From NCBI GenBank assembly GCA_937926265.1, contig CALAZS010000089.1:1-41012 (forward strand): a stretch of DNA of 41,012 nucleotides, written 5' to 3'. Source of the stretch: an uncultured Gammaproteobacteria bacterium. GTDB taxonomy: Bacteria; Pseudomonadota; Gammaproteobacteria; Chromatiales; Chromatiaceae. A program made the position numbers and the translations under genes. This document shows positions 34,574-41,012 of the stretch, piece after piece (positions within the stretch are counted from its first letter, which is position 1; each line of letters starts with the position of its first letter). A model generated the notes under the pieces. It made no database searches. It was not told the DNA's origin and saw only the letters and a program-made list of their open reading frames with translations.

Positions 34574-35042
34574 AATTATTTTAAATGATACAAAAGAACA
34601 GGCTGAAGCTATAATTAGACTGGCTGGTGAAGCACGTCAGAAAATCTGGATTATGTCGCATGCGCTGGAACCTGAGTTATACGACCAACCTGAATTCATT
34701 AGTCTATGTAAAGACCTTTTAATCCGACACAGTCAATGTCACATCAGAATATTGATTCAGAATAATGAGAATCTGAGAAAAATGGATCACCGGCTTTTGA
34801 CTTTGATGAATCGGCTTCCAAGCAGTTGCGAATTAAAAATCTGTCATCAGGATTATCGCAATCATCCGGAAACCTTTATGTTAACTGACAGTAATGGCCT
34901 GTTTTTAAAACGAGCACCCGGGCGCAGTAAAGCTTACCTTTATATGGATAACAGGCTCATCAATGATGAATATGGCAGGCTGTTTCAAAACATCTGGGAT
35001 CAAAGTGACTACGATATAACGCTTAGGCAACTATCTATCTAA
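34566..35042 (+). CDS. Conserved hypothetical protein, possibly PLD-like fold
   Basis: A 158-residue cytoplasmic protein of unknown function. Its pattern is alternating strands and helices: an N-terminal helix-rich part, IWIMSHALEPELYDQPEF, then CHIRILIQNNENLR and ALSRLPSSCELKI-like segments. It ends with DNRLINDEYGRLFQNIWDQSD. That arrangement resembles half of a phospholipase-D-like fold, but I do not see an HKD motif, so catalysis by that route is unlikely. Its start overlaps the GNAT stop by eight bases, so the two genes form a tight pair downstream of roxA. The same GNAT-plus-small-protein pair is, I believe, common in related genomes. Confidence 0.7.
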   Translation: MNEIILNDTKEQAEAIIRLAGEARQKIWIMSHALEPELYDQPEFISLCKDLLIRHSQCHIRILIQNNENLRKMDHRLLTLMNRLPSSCELKICHQDYRNHPETFMLTDSNGLFLKRAPGRSKAYLYMDNRLINDEYGRLFQNIWDQSDYDITLRQLSI

Positions 35043-35071
35043 TATTATTTTGTACAAAATAAACCAGGGTT

Positions 35072-35665
35072 TTAACGCCATTTTTGTTTAACCTCATCAA
35101 TATTCAATAAAAGCCACTGCATCGAAATAATGGTACTGGTTGAGTTAATTCGCCCGGTGTAAAGTTCCTTTTTGGCTTGCTCCAGGGACAACACCTCAAC
35201 CTTGATGTCTTCATGCTCATCATCAAGGCCATGAATACCACCTGCATTACTTGAATCAACCTTTCCGCAGTAAAGAACAATCATTTCATCTGAAATGCCA
35301 GGGCTTACCAGAAATTTACAGATAGGGATAAGGTTACTTACCGCGCAACCGGTCTCCTCTTTCACCTCCCTGGTGGCAACATCCAAAAGAGATTCCCCGG
35401 ATTCAATATACCCGGCAGGATTTTCTAGCAGCCAATGGCTATCAGTTTTTTTCGCACCAATACGAAACTGTTCAACCATGACGACATTGTCCATATCGGG
35501 ATCAAATAACAGTACTGATACAGCGTCCTGCTTTTCAAGACACAACCTGCGAATTACCTCGGACCTGCCGCCAGCATAAAGGTCGTGTGTTAAACGATAC
35601 GCATTAATCTCCAGAAAATCATCCAGCAGGTTTTGCTTTTCAATAATTTCCAAGGTTTTGTCCAT
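35072..35665 (-). CDS. nudF: NUDIX hydrolase, ADP-ribose pyrophosphatase type (NudF-like)
   Basis: Predicted to split ADP-ribose to AMP and ribose 5-phosphate. The 197-residue protein has a complete Nudix box at 85-107 (G-x5-E-x7-REVKEETG). The preceding DNVVMVEQFRIGA strand and ENPAGYIESGE are typical of the ADP-ribose group. The N-terminal 50 residues form the dimer domain of NudF. It stands alone on the minus strand, convergent with the GNAT pair. The exact substrate could be another nucleoside diphosphate sugar, so the symbol is less certain than the family. Confidence 0.85.
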   Translation of the reverse strand: MDKTLEIIEKQNLLDDFLEINAYRLTHDLYAGGRSEVIRRLCLEKQDAVSVLLFDPDMDNVVMVEQFRIGAKKTDSHWLLENPAGYIESGESLLDVATREVKEETGCAVSNLIPICKFLVSPGISDEMIVLYCGKVDSSNAGGIHGLDDEHEDIKVEVLSLEQAKKELYTGRINSTSTIISMQWLLLNIDEVKQKWR

Positions 35666-35743
35666 AGTGGTTCCATGTGATTGGTTTCAGCAAAAAGATA
35701 TTTTTGATCTAGAATTTCAGAAAAGATTGGTTCGAGATTTCTT

Positions 35744-36160
35744 ATGAGACAATATATTCGACACCCTTCAAGTATGCCAATTGAATTTTTTGTATCGAAT
35801 ACAATTCGGAATGCTCAACATCAGCATGAAAATCTTACCGACATAAGTACCGGGGGGCTATCCTTTTATTCAAGCGAAAAAATTGATCCGGGCAACACAG
35901 TCCATGTCACAATCAATGTAAAACCACCTCCATTCGATGCTGAAGGCGTTGTCATATGGTGTAAAAGAACAGATGACGGCTATCGCATAGGGCTGCGTTT
36001 CAACGATGCCGATGTAGCTTATTCGCTACGAATGATCGAGCAGGTTTGTCATATTGAACATTACCGTGGAGAAGTACTTAGAAATGAAGGCAGAAAGCTT
36101 TCATCTGAAGAAGCTGCGATAGAATGGATAAAAAAATATGCAGCCAATTTTCCTAATTAA
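35744..36160 (+). CDS. Small PilZ domain protein
   Basis: A 138-residue single-domain PilZ protein. The c-di-GMP-binding residues are in place: RxxxR at 2-6 (RQYIR), and D33-x-S35-x-x-G38 in DISTGG. VVIWCKRTDDGYRIGLRFND gives the closing strands of the barrel. The C-terminal tail (about 105-138) is helical. It is a likely c-di-GMP receptor, the second in the window. It stands alone between nudF (divergent) and a bidirectional terminator, so its partner process is unknown. Confidence 0.9.
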   Translation: MRQYIRHPSSMPIEFFVSNTIRNAQHQHENLTDISTGGLSFYSSEKIDPGNTVHVTINVKPPPFDAEGVVIWCKRTDDGYRIGLRFNDADVAYSLRMIEQVCHIEHYRGEVLRNEGRKLSSEEAAIEWIKKYAANFPN

Positions 36161-36210
36161 ACAAACCAATCAATAAAAAATAAAACAAATCAGTAAAAAT
36201 ATCAGGCATA

Positions 36211-36237
36211 AAAAAACCGCCCGAAGGCGGTTTTTTT
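36211..36237. terminator. Bidirectional Rho-independent terminator
   Basis: AAAAAACCGCC at 36211-36221 pairs with GGCGGTTTTTT at 36226-36236 around a CGAA tetraloop. T-runs follow the GC stem on both strands, so it serves the PilZ gene (plus) and sat (minus). Confidence 0.92.
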
Positions 36238-36254
36238 AACGCTGCTACTATCGA

Positions 36255-37439
36255 TTAATTTATGGAACTGTAATAATCGATAAGAATCTGCGCTACCTCA
36301 GGACGAGAAAACTCTTTTGGTGGAGCAATACCATTGCCCAGCATTTCACGCACTTTAGTCCCGGAAAGCAGAATAAAATCTTCTTTGGTATGATCAGGTG
36401 CTTCACGCATCATCACAACTTTATTAAGTTTCTTCGACCATGCAGTATGGTCAGCTTTGAAGATTTCAATTTCCAATGCACCGGCCGGTACTTCATCGAA
36501 GATTTCCTGTGCATCGAATGCGCCGTAATAATCACCAACACCAGCATGGTCACGACCAACGATGAAATGGGTTGCACCCATGTTTTGACGGAAGTATGCA
36601 TGCAGTACCGCTTCACGAGGACCGGCATAAAGCATATCGAAACCGTAACCGGTAACCATGGCACTGTTAGGCGGGAAGTAAAGCTCTACCATTTTACGAA
36701 TTGCCGCATCACGAACTGGTGCAGGAATGTCACCTTTTTTCAGTTTACCCAGCAGCATGTGGATTACCAGGCCATCACAACCTAGACGGTCCATTGCCAT
36801 GTGGCAAAGTTCTTCGTGGGCCAGGTGCATTGGATTACGGGTCTGGAATGCAACAACCTTGTTCCAGCCACGCTCTTTGATTTCATTACGAATTTCAACA
36901 GCTGTGCGGAACGTATCGGGGAATTCAGACTGGAAGTATGAGAAATTCAGTACCTGGATTGGACCGGATACAGCAAAACGACCCTGACCATTGAAAGCAA
37001 CGACACCAGGATGCTCAGCATCAGAGGTACGATAGACTTTATCTGTCATGGTTGCCATCTGCTCATCGGTAACTTCTTCGATGGCTTCAACATCCATCAC
37101 AGCAAGAACCGGGTTTTCTTCAACGTTGGGATCACGCAAGGCAATACGCTTGGCATCTTTGATGGCATCAACGTTATCCAGGAGGCACATAACTGGAACC
37201 GGGAAGAATGAACCATCAGAAAGGGTCATTTTTTCAGCCGCACCCATTGCATCGGCAACATTCATGTAACCTTTCAGTGGGTTAAAATAGCCTGCTCCCA
37301 TCATAACGGCATTACCGGCAGCCTGTGAGCTGATAATTACCGATGGAAGAGATTCCGCCTCGTGATGAAGTTTTTCATTTTCAGCCGAATCGTAAACGAA
37401 CAGCGGATTTAACTCATCTGTGCCAATTGGTTTGATCAT
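36255..37439 (-). CDS. sat: Sulfate adenylyltransferase (ATP sulfurylase), homo-oligomeric type
   Basis: Sat interconverts ATP plus sulfate with APS plus pyrophosphate. The 394-residue protein has QTRNPMH at 189-195 and GRDHAGVG at 285-292, the nucleotide-binding signatures, and no APS-kinase domain. The sequence (MIKPIGTDELNPLFVYD, SQAAGNAVMMGAGYF) is of the kind used in dissimilatory sulfur metabolism, where sulfur oxidisers run it toward ATP formation. A CysDN-type enzyme would be usual for assimilation. I use the ATG at 37439, with AAGGAG 11 bases upstream. The frame is open to an ATG at 37487, but those 16 residues look non-conserved. aprAB and dsr genes are not in the window. Confidence 0.93.
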   Translation of the reverse strand: MIKPIGTDELNPLFVYDSAENEKLHHEAESLPSVIISSQAAGNAVMMGAGYFNPLKGYMNVADAMGAAEKMTLSDGSFFPVPVMCLLDNVDAIKDAKRIALRDPNVEENPVLAVMDVEAIEEVTDEQMATMTDKVYRTSDAEHPGVVAFNGQGRFAVSGPIQVLNFSYFQSEFPDTFRTAVEIRNEIKERGWNKVVAFQTRNPMHLAHEELCHMAMDRLGCDGLVIHMLLGKLKKGDIPAPVRDAAIRKMVELYFPPNSAMVTGYGFDMLYAGPREAVLHAYFRQNMGATHFIVGRDHAGVGDYYGAFDAQEIFDEVPAGALEIEIFKADHTAWSKKLNKVVMMREAPDHTKEDFILLSGTKVREMLGNGIAPPKEFSRPEVAQILIDYYSSIN

Positions 37440-37547
37440 AGTCTCGGGTCTCCTTCGAGTATCAAGCCTATATACAGGGCTTGACATAATACATTAATAA
37501 TTAACTCTAAGGTATTGAAATAAAAGAGTATATTTGAATTATTTTCC

Positions 37548-37565
37548 GAAAAATCAGGATTTTTC
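37548..37565. promoter_or_regulatory. Palindrome upstream of sat
   Basis: GAAAAATCAGGATTTTTC at 37548-37565 is a perfect 8-bp-arm palindrome with a 2-base centre, about 110 bases before the sat start in the 203-bp sat-pyrF gap. It could be an operator. No clear promoter elements were recognised beside it, and the rest of the gap is AT-rich with nothing else visible. Confidence 0.3.
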
Positions 37566-37642
37566 CATATTTTCGAGTGCGGAATGTAACATAGCTTGAG
37601 CCCTTTATGGGCAAGGATATTTTTATATGGACAGTAAACCTA

Positions 37643-38365
37643 TCAATTTAATGCAGCGATTTCATCGTTAATACGCTGAAGATTTTTCATAGGGTCTTCT
37701 GCGGCTGTAATGGGTCTGCCGATAACCAGGTAACTCGAACCGGCATTTAAAGCATCTGAAGGCGTCATGATGCGCTTTTGATCATCCGTCGCTGCAAATG
37801 AAGGTCTGACCCCGGGTGTGACAAGCAGAAAGTCTTCCCTGACCCTGGCTCGAACCGGTCCAGCCTCCAGGGGTGAGCAAACAATGCCATCCATACCCGA
37901 TGAATCCGCAAGTGCCGCAAGGTTAATCACGTTGTCTTCAGGTGACCCACTATAGCCTACTTCATGAATATCCTGTTCACCGAGACTGGTTAGAATTGTG
38001 ACAGCTATCAGTAAAGGTCTGTCATTAAACTGGGCAAGCCTGTTGCTGGCAGTTTCCATCATTTTTCGACCGCCACTGGCATGAACATTCATCATCCATA
38101 CACCCAGGTCTGCAGCAACTGCACAGGCTGAAGCGACGGTATTGGGTATATCGTGAAATTTCAGATCCAGAAACACCTGGAAATTTTTTTTCACCAGGTC
38201 ACGAATAAACCCCGGCCCTTCCGCAGTAAAAAGCTCCTTACCGACTTTCAGTTTACATAAACCAGGATCCAGTTTATCCACCAGCATCATGGCAGTTTTT
38301 GCATTTGGATAATCCAGGGCAACTATTACCCTGGAATCGGAAACGGAATTGGTTGAAGTGTCCAT
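37643..38365 (-). CDS. pyrF: Orotidine 5'-phosphate decarboxylase
   Basis: PyrF makes UMP from OMP, the last step of de novo pyrimidine synthesis. The 240-residue protein has the active-site signature FLDLKFHDIPNTV with the Asp-Lys-Asp set and the phosphate-gripper end SSYLVIGRPITAAEDP. It is 14 bp downstream of lapB. The lapA-lapB-pyrF order is conserved in E. coli and its relatives. Confidence 0.97.
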   Translation of the reverse strand: MDTSTNSVSDSRVIVALDYPNAKTAMMLVDKLDPGLCKLKVGKELFTAEGPGFIRDLVKKNFQVFLDLKFHDIPNTVASACAVAADLGVWMMNVHASGGRKMMETASNRLAQFNDRPLLIAVTILTSLGEQDIHEVGYSGSPEDNVINLAALADSSGMDGIVCSPLEAGPVRARVREDFLLVTPGVRPSFAATDDQKRIMTPSDALNAGSSYLVIGRPITAAEDPMKNLQRINDEIAALN

Positions 38366-38379
38366 TTAAGTTCTCGTTT

Positions 38380-39576
38380 TTAAGCGGTTACAGATTGCAG
38401 TTCATGATCATGACCGGGAGCAGGTTTGATGGTACCCCAGCTTCTGCAGCCGGGGCATTGCCAGTGCAATGTTTTTGCAGCAAATCCGCAACGTCTGCAG
38501 CTGTAAGCCGGTCTTGCAGAAATTTCTTCATTGATTACAGCGGAGAAAACAGGCAGGAGATCCTGTTCAAAACGGTTTTCTGATGCCAGCTGCAGCTGGA
38601 TCAATAACTGCAGGTTTTGTATCTTGGGATTTTCATGAAGTTGTTGTTGCAGATATTCCAGTGCAGCCTTATTACCCTGCAGTTGAGTTATCTGGTTTAC
38701 TATTGCCCGCAATACGCTACTGTGATGTGTTTTGCTGTAAAGCATATTGAGATAACTGTTAAGCTCGTCAGTGTTGTTAAGCTGTTTAAAACAGGTGACA
38801 ACCGGGTCAATGATTTCAGGAATAAACATTGGGTCATTTTCAATAACCTGGCTGTAAATTTTCAGTGCTTTTCTGCAGTTGTTTAATTCTACTTCCCTGG
38901 CTGCCTCCATCATGGAAGCCCTCACTGAGGCAGGGTCTGCCTGCTTGGCCTTTCGAATATTTTCTGTCACTGCTGAACTATCACCGGACCTGGATGCCTC
39001 TTCTGATATTTCGCAGTAATAATGCGCTATTTCACTTCCGAGTTTCATCCCTGAAATAGACTCAAGCTTCTTGGCAATCGAGAGGCATTTATCCCAGACT
39101 TTCTCCTGCTGGTAGATTTCGCGCAAATTTTCCAGAGCTTTTTTCTGTAATTTTCCTGTTTCATACAATTCGCTAAACAGGTTTTCTGCCCGATCGTAAA
39201 GGCCGGCGTTCATATAATCCTGACCCAGTTCCAACAACGCATTGGCACGCTGTTCCTGATCCAGTGAAGGTCTAGCAATAAGGTTTTGATGGATACGAAT
39301 AGCCCTGTCAACTTCGCCACGTTTTCTGAACAGGCTGCCCAGGGCAAGATGGGTTTCTACTGTTTCGGTGTCAACTTCAAGCAGGTTTATGAAAACATCA
39401 ATAGCTTTATCAGGTTGCTCATTAAGGAGGAAATTTAGACCTTTATAATATTCCGGTTCGTAATTGCATGACTGCTTTTTATGTAACTTTCTTTTATAGC
39501 TTGCCCTTGCCAACATCCAGCCAGACAAGGCCGCTATTGGCAGTAAAAGAAAAAATACTTCAGACATCATGTCCAT
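38380..39576 (-). CDS. lapB: LPS assembly regulator LapB (YciM), TPR protein with rubredoxin-like domain
   Basis: LapB is an inner-membrane protein that guides FtsH to LpxC and so limits LPS synthesis. The 398-residue protein has an N-terminal membrane helix (VFFLLLPIAALSGWMLA), about nine tetratricopeptide-like repeats (about 45-340), and a C-terminal rubredoxin-type metal knuckle with Cys360, Cys363, Cys374 and Cys377 (CRRCGF...CPGCR). All four metal ligands are present. It follows lapA by four bases, so they are translated together. Confidence 0.95.
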   Translation of the reverse strand: MDMMSEVFFLLLPIAALSGWMLARASYKRKLHKKQSCNYEPEYYKGLNFLLNEQPDKAIDVFINLLEVDTETVETHLALGSLFRKRGEVDRAIRIHQNLIARPSLDQEQRANALLELGQDYMNAGLYDRAENLFSELYETGKLQKKALENLREIYQQEKVWDKCLSIAKKLESISGMKLGSEIAHYYCEISEEASRSGDSSAVTENIRKAKQADPASVRASMMEAAREVELNNCRKALKIYSQVIENDPMFIPEIIDPVVTCFKQLNNTDELNSYLNMLYSKTHHSSVLRAIVNQITQLQGNKAALEYLQQQLHENPKIQNLQLLIQLQLASENRFEQDLLPVFSAVINEEISARPAYSCRRCGFAAKTLHWQCPGCRSWGTIKPAPGHDHELQSVTA

Positions 39577-39580
39577 TTAA

Positions 39581-39865
39581 TCAGTCACGTATAGGAATGG
39601 TTCGCAGGTTTTTAACTTCCTCTTTAACCATATTTGCCTGGCGTTTTAAACCATTGTTTTCATGTTTAAGCCTGAGCATAAGACTGCTGCAGGCAAAAAT
39701 TCCCAGTAATGCACCCAATGACATGAATGCTATCAGCACAATGGAAAGCGGAAGTTCAATAAATGAAAAATAATAATCAAGAGTGACCATGCCAGAATTT
39801 AATATGGCAAAAGCTGCTCCAATGATCAGAAAAAACAGGAAAATGATCAGTTTGACCAGTTTCAC
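39581..39865 (-). CDS. lapA: LPS assembly protein LapA (DUF1049)
   Basis: A 94-residue inner-membrane protein that forms a heat-shock-inducible pair with LapB in E. coli. It shows two membrane helices (about 3-20 and 40-63) joined by the family motif NSGMVTLDYYF. A C-terminal basic coiled coil (about 65-88) follows. A GGAGG-like sequence (AAAAAGGAGGCGAAG) lies right before the ATG. In many relatives ihfB lies upstream. Here fliK does. Confidence 0.92.
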   Translation of the reverse strand: MKLVKLIIFLFFLIIGAAFAILNSGMVTLDYYFSFIELPLSIVLIAFMSLGALLGIFACSSLMLRLKHENNGLKRQANMVKEEVKNLRTIPIRD

Positions 39866-40001
39866 TTCGCCTCCTTTTTAATACATGGCTGATAAAATAT
39901 GGCTGAAAGGCCGCAGGAATGATTTTACAACAACAGACGAACCCTACAATAACATTGTAGTTATCTTTTGAATTTTTTATGAAAAAAGAGGCAGTTAATG
40001 A

Positions 40002-41012
40002 TTATGCATATGTATCAAGCATTCCGTCGGAATTAAACTGAACCACCTGCTGTGGCTGGGCTAATTCGTCATCATTGGATTGCTCAACATCATCAGCCAA
40101 CTTGCTTTCATCAGAAAACCCGGGCTGGTTTTCATTGGCATCACCCTGCTCTGCCAGCTTTCTGTCACTGACATCCACATCACCAAGATCCAGGTTTTGC
40201 TGATCGAACATTTCCTTCAACCTGGGAACCGCCTGTTCAATAGCGTCTCTGACGACCTGGTGCTGACTGACAAAACTGACCTGAGCCTGATTGTTTTCAA
40301 TACTCAGCTTGATTTCAATCGGTCCAAGATGTGCAGGTGTTATTCTTAGTTGGGCTGACTGCAGATTGTTTCCAACCATCCACGCAATGCGCTGACCAAG
40401 AGCCTTGCCCCATTGCGGCATATGGATATTTTGCGTTAATGGCGCAGGTGAAGCCTGTGACATCATTTGTGCAAATGAAGTCCCCGAATTGTTGCTTTGC
40501 ATGCCGGAAAAACCGGACTCCGAATTCATTTTCGCGGCAAGTGCATTACTGTGTATCCAGGCACTTGAATGTGCAGGTGGAGGATTTTTGACACCGATAC
40601 CCAGCAGTTGAGAATTTGCGACATTTTTCACTTCTACAGCCTTGGCGTTGGCCGGTAGTTCAATCTCGGCCTCCCCATTCAGACCTGGCTGTCCGGGGCC
40701 AGTCTGGTTGTTAGCTGCCTGGTTTGGTTTATAGAAACCATCAGCTTTTTTATCATTGGTTGCAAGCTGCGCAATGCCCGGCTGTTTTCCTGAACGTTTA
40801 TCAGACAGATTGACTTCTTCCGGTTTTATTTCACCAGCTGCATTGATTGATGCATTTGACTGATCGACAACCGTATCGGGGAGGCCCTTTTCACTCACTA
40901 AATTTGTTGGTGCATTTGACTGATCGACAACCGTATTGGGGATGCCCTTTTCACTAGCTAAATTTGTTGGTGCATTTGACTGATCGACAACCGTATTGGG
41001 GATGCCCTTTTC
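40002..41012 (-). CDS. fliK: Flagellar hook-length control protein FliK, 5' end outside the window
   Basis: FliK is the exported molecular ruler that sets hook length and switches export from hook to filament subunits. The frame is open to the window edge, giving the last 336 codons. The C-terminal Flg_hook domain is clear: MPQWGKALGQRIAWMVGNN, then LRITPAHLGPIEIKLSI and VRDAIEQAVPRLKEMF. The upstream part is low-complexity, rich in Asn, Gln, Ala and Gly, as in other FliK rulers, and includes three 20-residue repeats. A GTG at 40898 lies within a repeat and is not a likely true start. No other flagellar gene is visible in the window. Confidence 0.88.
   Translation of the reverse strand, partial: EKGIPNTVVDQSNAPTNLASEKGIPNTVVDQSNAPTNLVSEKGLPDTVVDQSNASINAAGEIKPEEVNLSDKRSGKQPGIAQLATNDKKADGFYKPNQAANNQTGPGQPGLNGEAEIELPANAKAVEVKNVANSQLLGIGVKNPPPAHSSAWIHSNALAAKMNSESGFSGMQSNNSGTSFAQMMSQASPAPLTQNIHMPQWGKALGQRIAWMVGNNLQSAQLRITPAHLGPIEIKLSIENNQAQVSFVSQHQVVRDAIEQAVPRLKEMFDQQNLDLGDVDVSDRKLAEQGDANENQPGFSDESKLADDVEQSNDDELAQPQQVVQFNSDGMLDTYA
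40833..41012 (-). repeat. 60-bp tandem repeat inside fliK
   Basis: Three head-to-tail copies with a 60-base period (41012-40953, 40952-40893, 40892-40833) encode EKGIPNTVVDQSNAPTNLAS, then nearly the same with LVS at the end, then a diverged copy beginning EKGLPDTVVDQSNASINAAG. The first two copies differ at only a few bases. More copies may lie beyond the edge. The period is a multiple of three, so copy-number change would lengthen or shorten the ruler by 20 residues without a frameshift. Confidence 0.92.

Noticed and set aside
37440..37642. Small gene or RNA in the sat-pyrF gap
   Set aside because: Only an AT-rich sequence, one palindrome and a short GCCC/GGGC stem are visible. No open frame with a ribosome-binding site was found.
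39944..39960. CTACAAT/ATTGTAG inverted repeat between fliK and lapA as a terminator
   Set aside because: It is AT-rich with a 3-base loop, and no U-tract follows it in the fliK direction. Evidence is too weak for a feature.
1..41012. CRISPR arrays, insertion sequences, prophage genes or integrase attachment sites
   Set aside because: No regularly spaced repeats, transposase or phage-like proteins were seen. The only tandem array is the coding repeat in fliK, and the insertions in the backbone have no flanking direct repeats that I could recognise.

Overview
The window looks like a chromosomal segment of a motile, flagellated gammaproteobacterium, probably a sulfur oxidiser. The evidence is a stand-alone ATP sulfurylase of the type found in purple sulfur and thiotrophic bacteria, a FliK hook-length protein, two PilZ proteins and a diguanylate cyclase. 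The backbone gene order is classically gammaproteobacterial: rarA-lolA-ftsK / trxB / aat / bpt-infA / clpA-clpS / cspD / icd / rluE / mnmA-hflD / purB / roxA. From general knowledge this is close to the Pseudomonas arrangement and to two neighbourhoods in E. coli. Base composition is moderate and gene density is high. I see no tRNA, rRNA, CRISPR array, transposase or prophage, and no gene-free stretch longer than 300 bases.

Region by region. Positions 1-130 hold a palindromic intergenic repeat. Positions 131-4388 (minus) are rarA, lolA and ftsK. Positions 4504-5568 (minus) are an alanine dehydrogenase where enterics have lrp. Positions 5748-6701 (plus) are trxB. Positions 6745-15121 are an all-minus accessory block placed between trxB and aat. 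In transcription order it encodes a PilZ/YcgR-like protein, a small membrane protein, an OprC/NosA-like TonB-dependent copper receptor, a frameshifted TonB, a GGDEF protein with an NMT1/THI5-type periplasmic domain, and a histidine kinase with a PhnD-type periplasmic domain. Positions 15169-15894 are aat. Positions 15891-19452 (minus) are a second insertion: an RND/MMPL exporter fused to a cyclic-nucleotide-binding-like domain, overlapping a secreted protein gene. Bpt, infA, clpA, clpS, cspD, monomeric icd and rluE follow up to 26709. A second copy of the palindromic repeat precedes mnmA-hflD. acnB (minus) is placed between hflD and purB. Then come roxA and two overlapping small genes, a NUDIX hydrolase, a small PilZ protein, sat, pyrF-lapB-lapA, and the 3' part of fliK running off the right edge with a 60-bp tandem repeat.

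Functionally the backbone covers division and chromosome segregation (FtsK), lipoprotein export (LolA), replication restart (RarA), the N-degron pathway (Aat, Bpt, ClpS, ClpA), translation and tRNA/rRNA modification (InfA, MnmA, RluE, RoxA), the TCA cycle (monomeric Icd, AcnB), nucleotide synthesis (PurB, PyrF) and LPS control (LapA, LapB). The most unusual part is the accessory block, which combines outer-membrane metal uptake, two membrane sensors built on solute-binding-protein domains, c-di-GMP synthesis and a c-di-GMP receptor in one apparent transcription unit. The RND-CNB fusion and the dispersed CATGGATG repeat family are the next most interesting items.
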